From: an uncultured eubacterium 1-6
Lineage (GTDB): Bacteria; Bacillota; Clostridia; Lachnospirales; Lachnospiraceae
NCBI GenBank assembly: GCA_903789595.1
Contig: CAIFEZ010000030.1
Span: 1 to 39,020, forward strand
Reading direction: 5' to 3'
DNA: 39,020 bases
The number at the start of each line of letters is the position of its first letter. Position 1 is the first letter of the stretch. A program made the position numbers and the translations under genes. The notes beneath the pieces were generated by a model that saw only the letters and a program-made list of their open reading frames with translations, was not told the origin of the DNA and ran no database searches. Of this stretch, positions 1 to 7,595 are shown in pieces.

Positions 1-109
1 TTAACATCGTATTTTTTTATCGTGGTTTTTCTCCTCCTTAACTGCATGACATTGCCGGTGAACAGTAACGGTAACTGATTTCTGTTAAAAAAATAATGGC
101 AGACGGGTA

Positions 110-138
110 TTGCCATACCATGAAAAGGTTGTTAAAAT
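110..138 (+). promoter_or_regulatory. Putative sigma-A promoter, distal nhaC leader
   Basis: TTGCCA at 110-115 and TAAAAT at 133-138 are separated by exactly 17 bases, a good match to a housekeeping promoter. The expected start near 145 would give a leader of about 30 bases before the terminator at 175-213. No gene starts between it and nhaC. Confidence 0.5.
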
Positions 139-174
139 TTTTACATCAATAAAAGTGAGAGACATCGGTGATAC

Positions 175-213
175 AAAGAAGTATCCGGGACAGACAGCCG
201 GATACTTCTTTTT
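175..213 (+). terminator. Intrinsic terminator / attenuator upstream of nhaC
   Basis: A perfect 14-bp stem (175-188 with 198-211, core GAAGTATCCGG) has a 9-base loop and runs into a five-T tract. It lies about 30 bases after the likely start of the 110-138 promoter, so it could act as an attenuator rather than end an upstream gene; no plus-strand gene is visible to its left. The preceding GATACAAAG resembles the patA leader at about 5775. Confidence 0.75.
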
Positions 214-399
214 ACTGTATAAGTCCAGTCGCAATGACAGAGACGGACTGCACACCCGAAGGGCGTGCAAGGCCGGCTATGGCTTTGCGACGACAACAGG
301 TATGAGCACGAAGGGACGCGTTAGCGGCACGAGAGTGCTCATACCTGTTAGCGGCACGGAAGCTGCGAAGCAGCGCAGTGACGCGGGGACTTATACAGT
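214..399. repeat. Foldback MITE-like element A
   Basis: Perfect 13-bp terminal inverted repeats, ACTGTATAAGTCC at 214-226 and GGACTTATACAGT at 387-399, bound a 186-bp element with no convincing gene. Inside is a second perfect 15-bp inverted repeat, AACAGGTATGAGCAC (295-309) against GTGCTCATACCTGTT (335-349). A related element lies in opposite orientation at 9396-9573. It starts directly at the T tract of the 175-213 terminator. Confidence 0.75.
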
Positions 400-427
400 T
401 TGTGGCACAATGTATCGTATGGCCGTT

Positions 428-534
428 ACTGTATAAGCTCTTCGAAAACGAGGACAGGCTCGCCGCACGCGGAGCGCGCGCAAGAGACCGGATGCGAGAG
501 CACGAAGTGCGAAGCGGCGCGCAGCTTATACAGT
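428..534. repeat. Foldback MITE-like element B
   Basis: Terminal inverted repeats ACTGTATAAGC (428-438) and GCTTATACAGT (524-534) bound a 107-bp element. The roughly 35 bases after elements A and B (400-434 and 535-569) are also similar, both carrying ATGGCC followed by TTAC, so the repeated unit includes a downstream flank. The left part, TAAGCTCTTCGAAAACG, recurs at 9677-9730. Confidence 0.7.
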
Positions 535-594
535 TCATGACACGATCTATTTTATGGCCATTACCGTATCAACCGATCTGAATACGTACAGTGC

Positions 595-630
595 AAAGGG
601 GCATGTGGATTGATTTCGCATGCCCCTTTT
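595..630 (+). terminator. Second intrinsic terminator ahead of nhaC
   Basis: An 11-bp perfect stem, AAAGGGGCATG (595-605) with CATGCCCCTTT (619-629), ends in four T residues. It sits 65 bases before the nhaC start. No promoter-like pair was found between it and nhaC, so transcription must either read through it or start from something not recognised. Confidence 0.6.
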
Positions 631-695
631 GCTGTTCCGGACGTCTCTTCATGGCAGCTGTTGATCATTTTCGGATAAGTAGTGAGGTGAAGCAT

Positions 696-2048
696 ATGTC
701 AACCGGTTTACAAGCAGTATTCATTATCCTGGCTATTATCGTCATCGCAATTGTGACAAAAAGGTGCGCCGAGGTTCTGATTGTGGGATCCCTGATCGCG
801 TGTCTGGTCTATTATAAGGGAAGCTTCCTGACACAGTGGTGTCAGCTGATTCAGGACACCCTTGCCGACAACGTCTGGATTATCATTGTCTGCGGTCTGT
901 TCGGCAGTCTGATCGCATTGCTGACAGCGTCCAAGGGCAGCTATGGCTTTTCGCGGGTGGTTTCCAAGCTGTGCAATACAGAAAGAAAGACACTCTTTAC
1001 TTCCTTTATCCTCGGTATTCTCATCTTTGTCGACGATTATCTGAACGTGCTGACGATCGGTGTCTGCATGAAGGGCGTCTATGACAAGAGAAAGATTCCG
1101 AGAGAGGTTCTTGCCTATATGCTGGATGCCACGGGCGCGCCGGTATGCGTCATGCTCCCGTTCTCCACATGGGCCGTCTTCTACGCAGGAATTTTTGCCG
1201 ATCAGGACAGTGTGCAGAAGCTGGGCTACGCCACCGGTCTTCAGGCATATACACACGCGATTCCGTATCTGTTCTATCCAATTTTCACCCTTTTAATCGT
1301 GTTCCTGTTCTGCCTGGGTGTCATGCCGAAGATGGGAACGATGAAAAAAGCGTACCAGCGTGTCGCGGAGACCGGGATGGTCTATAGTGAAAAGAGCCGG
1401 AAGTATAACCATGACGAGGGAGAATACACAGAAGAGGGCAGTATCTGGGACTTCATCATCCCGATGGGTGTGCTCGTCGCGCTTGCCATCATCACAGGAA
1501 ATCTGCTTCTCGCGGTTGTGGTAGGCATCCTTGTCTGCTTTGTGATGTACGTTCCGAGAAAGGTGATTCGTTTTGAAGACTTCTACACAACGATCTGCAA
1601 GGGCTTTGCCGATATGCTTCCGATCCTGATTCTTCTGATCGCGGCATTCTCGCTAGAAAAAGTACTGGCGGATATGAAGATGACGAATTTCATCGTTCAG
1701 ATAGCTGAGCCGGTTCTCACGAGATCCGTATTCCCGGCGGTTACCTTTGTTCTGGTCGCAACCCTTGCCTTTACCACCGGTTCTCTCTGGGGCATGAGCG
1801 CCATTGTCACTCCGATTGTCTTTCCGCTGGGAGCAGCGGTAGGCGCGAACACGATCCTGATCATGGCGGCCGTGATTTCCGGAGGCGCTTTCGGAAGCCA
1901 CGCATGCTTCTACACAGACGCGACGCTGCTGTCCTCGCAGAGCGCCGGCATCGACAACATGGAGCACGCGCTCTCGCAGCTCCCCTACGTGCTGATCGCT
2001 GCCGGAGCCTCGGTGGTCGCGTATCTTGTCTGCGGCTTTGTGATGTAG
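696..2048 (+). CDS. nhaC: NhaC-family Na+/H+ antiporter
   Basis: A 450-residue polytopic inner-membrane protein, probably exchanging Na+ (or an organic cation or acid) for protons. Hydrophobic segments run through the whole length, with a charged cytoplasmic-looking loop near residues 220-255. The polar intramembrane stretch around FVDDYLNVLTIG and the late TGSLWGMSAIVTPIVFPLG segment are typical of the NhaC / Na+-H+ antiporter-like group. The ATG at 696 is preferred over an in-frame ATG at 591 because GAGGTG stands just upstream (about 684-689) and the extra 35 residues would cross the terminator hairpin at 595-630. Transcription has to pass two terminators and two foldback repeats. The true substrate is uncertain; NhaC relatives near amine genes may carry organic ions. 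Confidence 0.85.
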   Translation: MSTGLQAVFIILAIIVIAIVTKRCAEVLIVGSLIACLVYYKGSFLTQWCQLIQDTLADNVWIIIVCGLFGSLIALLTASKGSYGFSRVVSKLCNTERKTLFTSFILGILIFVDDYLNVLTIGVCMKGVYDKRKIPREVLAYMLDATGAPVCVMLPFSTWAVFYAGIFADQDSVQKLGYATGLQAYTHAIPYLFYPIFTLLIVFLFCLGVMPKMGTMKKAYQRVAETGMVYSEKSRKYNHDEGEYTEEGSIWDFIIPMGVLVALAIITGNLLLAVVVGILVCFVMYVPRKVIRFEDFYTTICKGFADMLPILILLIAAFSLEKVLADMKMTNFIVQIAEPVLTRSVFPAVTFVLVATLAFTTGSLWGMSAIVTPIVFPLGAAVGANTILIMAAVISGGAFGSHACFYTDATLLSSQSAGIDNMEHALSQLPYVLIAAGASVVAYLVCGFVM

Positions 2049-2160
2049 CAGGCGGGGATACAGCGCTGTGATCCTGCGATCATCAGACAGCATAGTTTCA
2101 GTATAATCTTGTGATATCGTGTGCGGACAGTTCTGCCGCATTTGCAGACTGTCAACAGAA

Positions 2161-2278
2161 GTTCCGCAGCTTAATAAATGCAGCTTAATAAATAAGGATA
2201 AAACCTTGTTGCAGCCAGTTTGTGAACGGCAACATGGCTGTGAAATCCCTGCCTTTCAGATATTCCGTGAACAGTAAC
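2161..2278 (+). repeat. Interspersed repeat family 2, copy 1
   Basis: An intergenic repeat running from GTTCCGCAGCTT through CAGCCAGTTTG and TGTGAAATCCCTGCC to CCGTGAACAGTAAC. The same blocks occur at 9303-9384 in direct orientation. Partial copies lie at 5604-5660, 9187-9246 (inverted), 21925-22030 and 23734-23809. It fills most of the gap between nhaC and the kinase-like gene. No terminator with a T tract was seen for nhaC in this gap. Confidence 0.65.
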
Positions 2279-2347
2279 TTTCAATGGATTGTCGCAGAAA
2301 CGTATATAGGAAAACAGCAGGCAGACGGTTCGGAAAGAGGTGTGATT

Positions 2348-2962
2348 ATGAGTAAGAGTAAATTTGTAGTGACCGTGAACCGGCAGTTCGGCAGCATGGG
2401 AAGGCCGATTGCCAAAAGGATGGCGGAGGAGCTCGGCGTCGAGTATTACGACAGAGATCTGATCGAGAAGGCGGCGCAGGAGCTGGATCTTCCGGCGTCG
2501 GTGATTGAGGAGTCGGAGGAATCTGCCAGAAAGGGCGTCGAGAATCCGTTCTCCCGGATGCAGTTCCCGCTCGGCGGAGGAACGAGCGATGTGCAGGACA
2601 AGATTTTTCACACGCAGCAGAACATCATAAAGTTTCTGGCGCAGAGGGAATCCTGCATCATCGTCGGCCGCTGTTCCGATTTCATCCTGGCCGAGATGCC
2701 GAACACGATGCACATCTATATCTATGCGTCCTATCAGGACAGGCTGAATCACTGTATCTACGACCTGAAGCTGGAGGAGAAGGAGGCCCGCCGGATGATC
2801 AAGGCAGTGGATGACGCGAGAGATGAGTATCAGATGCACTACGCGGGCTATCTGCCGGACGACAAGAGGTATAAGGACATCATGATCAACAGCAGTCTGT
2901 TCGGCGTACAGGGCACAGCGGAATATCTTACGGACGCGGTCAGACGGAAATTTAGTTTGTGA
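2348..2962 (+). CDS. Cytidylate-kinase-like family protein
   Basis: This 204-residue protein belongs to the cytidylate kinase-like group, P-loop nucleotide-kinase relatives common in Clostridia whose real substrate is mostly unknown. The N-terminus reads VVTVNRQFGSMGRPIAKRMAEELG, the degenerate P-loop of this family (GSxGRxIA rather than GxxGxGK), followed by the YYDRDLIEKAA segment typical of it. The C-terminal lid region is rich in Arg and Lys (KEARRMIKAVDDAR). The ATG at 2348 follows AGAGGTG by a good distance; an upstream in-frame ATG at 2222 would translate a dispersed repeat and was rejected. The amidohydrolase start follows only 10 bases after the stop, so the two are probably co-transcribed. 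Confidence 0.8.
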   Translation: MSKSKFVVTVNRQFGSMGRPIAKRMAEELGVEYYDRDLIEKAAQELDLPASVIEESEESARKGVENPFSRMQFPLGGGTSDVQDKIFHTQQNIIKFLAQRESCIIVGRCSDFILAEMPNTMHIYIYASYQDRLNHCIYDLKLEEKEARRMIKAVDDARDEYQMHYAGYLPDDKRYKDIMINSSLFGVQGTAEYLTDAVRRKFSL

Positions 2963-2972
2963 GGCGATGAGA

Positions 2973-4592
2973 ATGAGATATCTGATCAGAAGTACGGCGG
3001 TTTATGGCGGACACGAGGATCTGCCGAAGCCCGAGGCGATTCTGGTGGAGGATGAGATGATCCGGAAGATCCTCCCCTATGAGACGGATGTTGAGACGCT
3101 TCCGCCGGACACCACAGTTCTGGATTTCGGCGACAGGCTGGTGATGCCGGGCTTCATCGACGCACACACGCATTTTTTCACGGGAGCAATGGAGAACAGC
3201 GAGCATGTGTGCAGCGAGATTGCGGATTCCGTCTCCGAGGAGGACTGCGCACGGATCGTCGCGGAATACGCGGCGAAGCATCCGGAGGAACGGGTGATCC
3301 GGGGAAGCGGATGGTTTCTCCCGAAGTGGAAGACGACGGTGCTTCCCACGAAAAAAAGCCTGGACGCCGCGGTGCCGGACCGTCCGGTTCTGCTGAAGTG
3401 CGCTGACGCGCACAGCTACTGGCTGAACAGCGCGGCGCTCAGGCTCTGCGGCATCACGCCGGACATGAAGCCGGAGAGCGGCTCTGTCGGTCTTCTTCCG
3501 GACGGGGAACTGAGCGGGATGCTGATCGAGCCGGCCGCATATGAGCCCGCGGACAAGGTGTTCCGCACGTTTCCGGATGAGGAGTATCAGAAGATCATAG
3601 AGGATTTCGAGAAGGTGCTGGCCGGATACGGCATCACCGCGCTCAGCGAGATGTTCGCGCCGGATTACAATGAGGAGAACAGCCGCCTCTGCGAGATGAT
3701 TCATTCGATGGCGGAAGCGGACAGGCTGAGCGCGCATCTGTATTTGTTTCCGCGGCTGTTCGGCTACACGGATTTTTCCGCGGCGGAGAAATGGAAAAAG
3801 AAATTTGCCGGGAAGTGGTTCGATATCCCGGGCGTCAAGGGATTCCTGGACGGGGTGACGGAGACCTACACCGGTCTTCTTCTCGAGCCTTACACGGACC
3901 GCCCGGACACCTGCGGAATCGGAGTACCCCTGCGGGAATACGACGATGTAAAGCAGTCTGTCATCGCTGCAAACAGAGCAGGGTTTTCAGTCAGACTGCA
4001 CTGCATCGCGGACGGCTCCGTCCGGATGGCGCTGAATCTCTTTGAGGACTCGATCCGCGCCAACGGCGACAGAGATTATCACAATACGATCGAGCATATC
4101 GAAAATATAGATCCCTCGGATATCCCCAGGTTCCGGAGGCTTCATGTCATCCCGTCCATGCAGCCGGCGCATCTGGTTCTGGACGAGAACGGCAAGATCA
4201 TTCACATCGGAAAAGAGAGAATCCGTTATGAATGGCCGCTTCGCTCCATGGAGGAAGCGACCGGAGCTCTGGCGATCGGCACAGATTTTCCGGTGGTTGG
4301 CATCGATCCGTTCCGGACGATATACACCGCCGTCACACGAAAGGATTATCAGCACCGGCCGACCGGATTTAATCCGGAGGAAAAACTGACGATGCTGCAG
4401 GTTCTGTCCGGGTACACTTATAACGCCGCGAGGGCGTATCACATGGAAGACAAAATCGGAAGCCTGGAGGAGGGAAAATATGCGGACATCATCGCGCTGA
4501 AGGAGAACCTGTTCACCATGCCGGAAGAGGAGATTATGGACAATCGCGTCGTCTTCACGATGTGCTGCGGCAAAATCACGAAATCCGAATAA
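2973..4592 (+). CDS. Amidohydrolase family 3 (YtcJ-like)
   Basis: A metal-dependent amidohydrolase of about 539 residues, close to the usual 530-550 of the YtcJ/AepA group. The metal-binding DAHTHF motif lies near residue 65. Further family landmarks are GVKGFLDGVTE, the IEHIENID segment, IPSMQPAH and a C-terminal GTDFPV with its metal-ligand Asp. Members hydrolyse C-N bonds in cyclic or N-acyl compounds; the substrate cannot be read from sequence. Two starts compete: ATG at 2967 is only three bases from GAGG (2961-2964), whereas ATG at 2973 has proper spacing, so 2973 is chosen. It follows the kinase-like gene almost directly and is convergent with the luxR-type gene. Its tail leads into a stretch rich in GCGCAGAAACA-like repeats (4600-4720). 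Confidence 0.85.
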   Translation: MRYLIRSTAVYGGHEDLPKPEAILVEDEMIRKILPYETDVETLPPDTTVLDFGDRLVMPGFIDAHTHFFTGAMENSEHVCSEIADSVSEEDCARIVAEYAAKHPEERVIRGSGWFLPKWKTTVLPTKKSLDAAVPDRPVLLKCADAHSYWLNSAALRLCGITPDMKPESGSVGLLPDGELSGMLIEPAAYEPADKVFRTFPDEEYQKIIEDFEKVLAGYGITALSEMFAPDYNEENSRLCEMIHSMAEADRLSAHLYLFPRLFGYTDFSAAEKWKKKFAGKWFDIPGVKGFLDGVTETYTGLLLEPYTDRPDTCGIGVPLREYDDVKQSVIAANRAGFSVRLHCIADGSVRMALNLFEDSIRANGDRDYHNTIEHIENIDPSDIPRFRRLHVIPSMQPAHLVLDENGKIIHIGKERIRYEWPLRSMEEATGALAIGTDFPVVGIDPFRTIYTAVTRKDYQHRPTGFNPEEKLTMLQVLSGYTYNAARAYHMEDKIGSLEEGKYADIIALKENLFTMPEEEIMDNRVVFTMCCGKITKSE

Positions 4593-4767
4593 GGGATGCG
4601 GCGCAGAAACACGAAGCGCAGAGCGGCGCGCGGGAACGCAAAATGCAGAGCGCAGAAACATGATGCGCAAGGTGACGCTCGGAAATAGGAAGCGCAGCGC
4701 GCGGTCTCACGCGGTTTGTGCGGCCGCTTGCAGCATGACCGGTTCCTGGTATTCGCGCGTGCAGAAA
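4593..4767. repeat. Low-complexity spacer with degenerate GCGCAG repeats
   Basis: Between two convergent genes, variants of GCGCAGAAACA / GCGCAGAGCG recur several times (for example near 4601, 4619, 4651 and 4690). There is no clean terminator hairpin with a T tract on either strand. Confidence 0.4.
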
Positions 4768-5568
4768 TCAGAACGCGGTGCCGCTTCCGTCGGTTCCGGA
4801 CATGATCCGGAACAGCTCGAGCCTTGAGGAGATGCGGAACTTCCGGTAGATGTTCTGCATGTGCTTCTGCAGCGTGTTGTCCGTGATATGCAGCTGCTCG
4901 CGGATTTTCGCGTTCGGAATCGCCTTTATGACGAGACGGACAATCTCGGACTCTCTCCGGGTAAGTACGGCCTGTGCCATCAGGGCGTCCGCCCGTCCGG
5001 ATTTGACGGCTGCGGATGGAGAATCCGATGTCCGTGCGTCCGGGCTCTTCAGAAGCAGCCGGCCGTAGATATAGTTCAGATGCTTGTCCAGAGACTTCAG
5101 AAGCGTCATGTCGTCCTCGGAGAAGGGCGGGTCCTCCCGGGTGCGGAACAGCGTGATTACGCCGAGGAACTTCCGCTCGGATACGATCGACATCTGAAGC
5201 GTGTCGTAGATATGATACGGACGGTAGCATTTTTCGTAGATTGCGGAATGAAGGCGGCTCTCGTTCTTCAGAAGGTCGCTTTCCCGGAGAACCGTGGAAA
5301 CCTTGGAGTGGAGCATCCACTGGATCTCGTCGTCCTCATAGTTGTCGATGTATTTCTGCTCCGCGCAGGCAAAATCCGCCGGATCGCAGTACACACCGTT
5401 GAACGTGAAGCGGGGCGCGGCGGGGTCAGCGGTCAGAAGGCTGGCATAGGGGCTCGGTATCAGCATCCGGAGATAGGAGAGGAGATCGTGGTTGATTCCC
5501 TTCGCATCGTCGGATGTGTATAAAGAATACAGCAGGTCGCTGAAGATCAGTAAGTGATTGGTATCCAT
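4768..5568 (-). CDS. LuxR-type transcriptional regulator
   Basis: A 266-residue regulator. The N-terminal 165 residues look like a compact sensor domain of GAF or autoinducer-binding type, but no ligand motif is recognised. The C-terminal 60 residues form a LuxR/GerE helix-turn-helix: LTRRESEIVRLV, then AKIREQLHITDNTLQKHMQNIYRKF, where the second helix is the DNA-reading one. The start has TGAGGT a few bases upstream on the minus strand. It is transcribed away from the putrescine aminotransferase gene, with about 480 bases of shared upstream region, so it is a natural candidate activator of patA and the dehydrogenase. That link is inference from position only. No phosphoacceptor domain is present, so it is not a classical response regulator. 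Confidence 0.8.
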   Translation of the reverse strand: MDTNHLLIFSDLLYSLYTSDDAKGINHDLLSYLRMLIPSPYASLLTADPAAPRFTFNGVYCDPADFACAEQKYIDNYEDDEIQWMLHSKVSTVLRESDLLKNESRLHSAIYEKCYRPYHIYDTLQMSIVSERKFLGVITLFRTREDPPFSEDDMTLLKSLDKHLNYIYGRLLLKSPDARTSDSPSAAVKSGRADALMAQAVLTRRESEIVRLVIKAIPNAKIREQLHITDNTLQKHMQNIYRKFRISSRLELFRIMSGTDGSGTAF

Positions 5569-5603
5569 TATTTTGTTACCTCATTTGTGTCGGTATCATG
5601 TGA

Positions 5604-5660
5604 GCAGATAGCAGCCGGTAATGCTCCGGCAAAGGGCTGTAAAATCTATGCCGTGTAAGC
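5604..5660 (+). repeat. Interspersed repeat family 2, partial copy
   Basis: CAGCCGGTAATGCTC, GGCTGTAAAATC and TATGCC match the reverse complement of 9187-9236 and the core of 2212-2253 with a few substitutions. It lies between the divergent luxR-type gene and the patA leader. Confidence 0.5.
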
Positions 5661-5736
5661 AGCGTGTAAGCAGTAACATACCGGAAATCAAGTATAAAAA
5701 TCGCAGAATTCGGGAATGGTATCCGCGATTGTCATT

Positions 5737-5745
5737 TGCTAGAAT
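5737..5745 (+). promoter_or_regulatory. Putative extended -10 promoter of the patA leader
   Basis: TGCTAGAAT is an extended -10 element with no good -35 at 16-18 bases, which suggests activator dependence. The identical nonamer occurs ahead of the C39-like gene (25418-25426, minus), and TAGAATAG also occurs in the glnN and asnB leaders. Confidence 0.4.
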
Positions 5746-5779
5746 AGAACCAGCAGTTAAATTATAACAGCACCGATAC

Positions 5780-5821
5780 AAAGGCGTATCTGTCATTCAT
5801 TATGGCGGATGCGCTTTTTTT
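5780..5821 (+). terminator. Attenuator-like terminator ahead of patA
   Basis: A 15-bp stem (5780-5794 with 5804-5818) contains four G-T wobbles and a 9-base loop, and is followed by seven T residues (5815-5821). It lies about 30 bases after the likely transcription start and 230 bases before the chosen patA start, so patA expression would need read-through. The upstream ATG at 5802 lies inside this hairpin loop. Confidence 0.65.
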
Positions 5822-5875
5822 ATCAGTATCTGCGGGAACCGGAAGGCAAAGCTGTCTGACGGTACGGCCTGCGGG

Positions 5876-6045
5876 ATCTGCATTTACAGAACCTGCGGAT
5901 GCAGAGCCTGCAGTTACACAATCTGCGATTGCAGAAGCTGCAGGTGCAGAACCTGCAGTTGCACAATCTGCGATTGCAGAAGCTGCAGTTACAGAAGCTG
6001 CAGTTACAGAATCCACATTAACAGAATCTATATTACAGGAGGAAA
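5876..6045 (+). repeat. 15-bp tandem repeat in the patA leader
   Basis: About eleven degenerate 15-base units, consensus GCTGCAGTTACAGAA, run from about 5876 to the patA ribosome binding site. They stay in frame with patA and would encode pentapeptides such as SAIAE, AAVTE and PAVTQ if the 5802 start were used. The last unit degenerates into TTACAGGAGG, so the array itself supplies the Shine-Dalgarno sequence. Confidence 0.8.
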
Positions 6046-6050
6046 AAACC

Positions 6051-7415
6051 ATGGCAGACAAAGCACAAACAATTAAGGATCTGGATCGTATTATAGGTCT
6101 TATCGAGACGGACAGCAAGGATATTCCGAAGGATGAGAAGAAGAGAATGGTCTCGGAGACGCTGGACTACTTCAACAACTATGTCAGCCCGGGCTGGCTG
6201 AAATACAGAAAGTCCGTTTCCTCCGATTCGGAAGGCGGAGCGGTTCTGGAGTGGGAAGACGGCGGCGCGTACGTATATGGACTGAACGGCGAGAAGTTCA
6301 TCGACTGTCTCGGCGGCTTCGGAATCTACACCTGCGGACACAGAAATCCGGAAATCCTCGACGTTGTCAAGAAACAGCTCGATCATCAGGCGCTTCACTC
6401 ACAGGAGCTTCTCGACCCGCTGAGAGGATATCTGGCGAAGGCGCTTGCGGACATCACACCCGGCGACCTGCAGCAGTGCTTCTTCACAAACGGCGGCGCG
6501 GAGGCCGTTGAGATGGCGCTGAAGCTGGCCCGTATCGCTACCGGCGGCAGATGGTACATTTCCATGGTAGGCGCGTTCCACGGCAAATCCATGGGAGCCA
6601 TCTCTGTAGGAGGCAAGGATACCTACCGCGTGCCGTACACGCCGATGGTACAGCAGGTACAGCACGTACAGTACGGAAACGCCGAGGATGTAAGGAAGGC
6701 GATCAAGAACCTTCAGGCAGTCGGCGAGAGCGTCGCGGCCGTCATCGCGGAGCCGATCCAGGGTGAGGCCGGCGTCATCGTTCCCCCGAAGGGATACCTG
6801 CAGCAGCTCCGTGATATCTGTGACGAGACCGGCGTAGCGCTGATCTTCGATGAGATCCAGACCGGAATGGGACGTACCGGCACGATGTGGAGATGTGAGG
6901 CAGAGGGCGTTACACCGGATATCATGACCTTCGGAAAAGCCTTCGGCGGCGGCATCATGCCGATTACCGGAATCATCTTCAAGCCGAAGATGTGGGGACA
7001 GCAGCTGATCGACAACCCGTGGCTGCTCGGATCTCCGACCTTCGGAGGAAACCCGGTATGCTGCGCGGCGGCACTTGCGACGATCCGCTACATGCTCAAG
7101 AACGATATTCCGGGCGTATGCAGAGAGAAAGGAAAAGTCCTGAAGGCCGGACTTCAGTCCATGGCAGAGAAATATCCGGACATCATTCAGGAGGTCCGCG
7201 GCGAAGGGCTGATGCTTGCCGTAGAGTTTGTAAACTGCGAGCTGGGCTACGCGACTGCGAAGGGACTGTTCGCGCGCAGAGTCATGACCGCGGGAACACT
7301 GGTGAATGCGAAGACCATCCGTTTCGAGCCGACAGCCGTCATCTCCGATCAGGATATCAAGGACGTCATCACCAGACTGGACGAGTCACTTGCTGACGTA
7401 AGGGCGTCGATGTAA
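6051..7415 (+). CDS. patA: Putrescine aminotransferase (class III)
   Basis: A 454-residue PLP enzyme that very closely resembles E. coli PatA/YgjG. It would move the amino group of putrescine to 2-oxoglutarate, giving 4-aminobutanal (cyclising to pyrroline) and glutamate. Landmarks are EFIDCLGGFGIYTCGHRNP-like text near residues 80-100, HSQELLDPLR, the PLP-phosphate loop TNGGAEAVE, DEIQTGMGRTG and the Schiff-base Lys296 in FGKAFGGG. The ATG at 6051 has AGGAGG just upstream and matches the family N-terminus; an in-frame ATG at 5802 would add 83 residues from a tandem repeat and lies in a terminator loop. The aldehyde dehydrogenase that would use its product is 180 bases downstream. Ornithine or cadaverine transamination cannot be excluded. 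Confidence 0.9.
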   Translation: MADKAQTIKDLDRIIGLIETDSKDIPKDEKKRMVSETLDYFNNYVSPGWLKYRKSVSSDSEGGAVLEWEDGGAYVYGLNGEKFIDCLGGFGIYTCGHRNPEILDVVKKQLDHQALHSQELLDPLRGYLAKALADITPGDLQQCFFTNGGAEAVEMALKLARIATGGRWYISMVGAFHGKSMGAISVGGKDTYRVPYTPMVQQVQHVQYGNAEDVRKAIKNLQAVGESVAAVIAEPIQGEAGVIVPPKGYLQQLRDICDETGVALIFDEIQTGMGRTGTMWRCEAEGVTPDIMTFGKAFGGGIMPITGIIFKPKMWGQQLIDNPWLLGSPTFGGNPVCCAAALATIRYMLKNDIPGVCREKGKVLKAGLQSMAEKYPDIIQEVRGEGLMLAVEFVNCELGYATAKGLFARRVMTAGTLVNAKTIRFEPTAVISDQDIKDVITRLDESLADVRASM

Positions 7416-7595
7416 ATAAGCGTAAATCAGCGTATAATGGCAATGAGCCGGTTATAAAAACGCCGGCATCAGCCGTAAAGAATCATACAGACAATCTCAA
7501 ATCTGTTTTTGCCGAAAATATCCCTGTCACTGGAGGAAGGCACCGCATGGGGCCGGGACATTACGGCTGGCCTGATACAGTAAAGGAGGAAACGA

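Noticed and set aside
1-41. AAGGAGGAG on the minus strand (31-39), as if a minus-strand gene began at the left edge
   Set aside because: The only start codon before the edge is an ATG at 7-5, more than 20 bases from the Shine-Dalgarno-like sequence, and only two codons are visible.
5802-6050. An 83-residue N-terminal extension of PatA from ATG 5802
   Set aside because: It lies in a terminator loop, has no ribosome binding site and consists of tandem repeats; the ATG at 6051 has AGGAGG and matches the family N-terminus. Kept only as an alternative in the findings.
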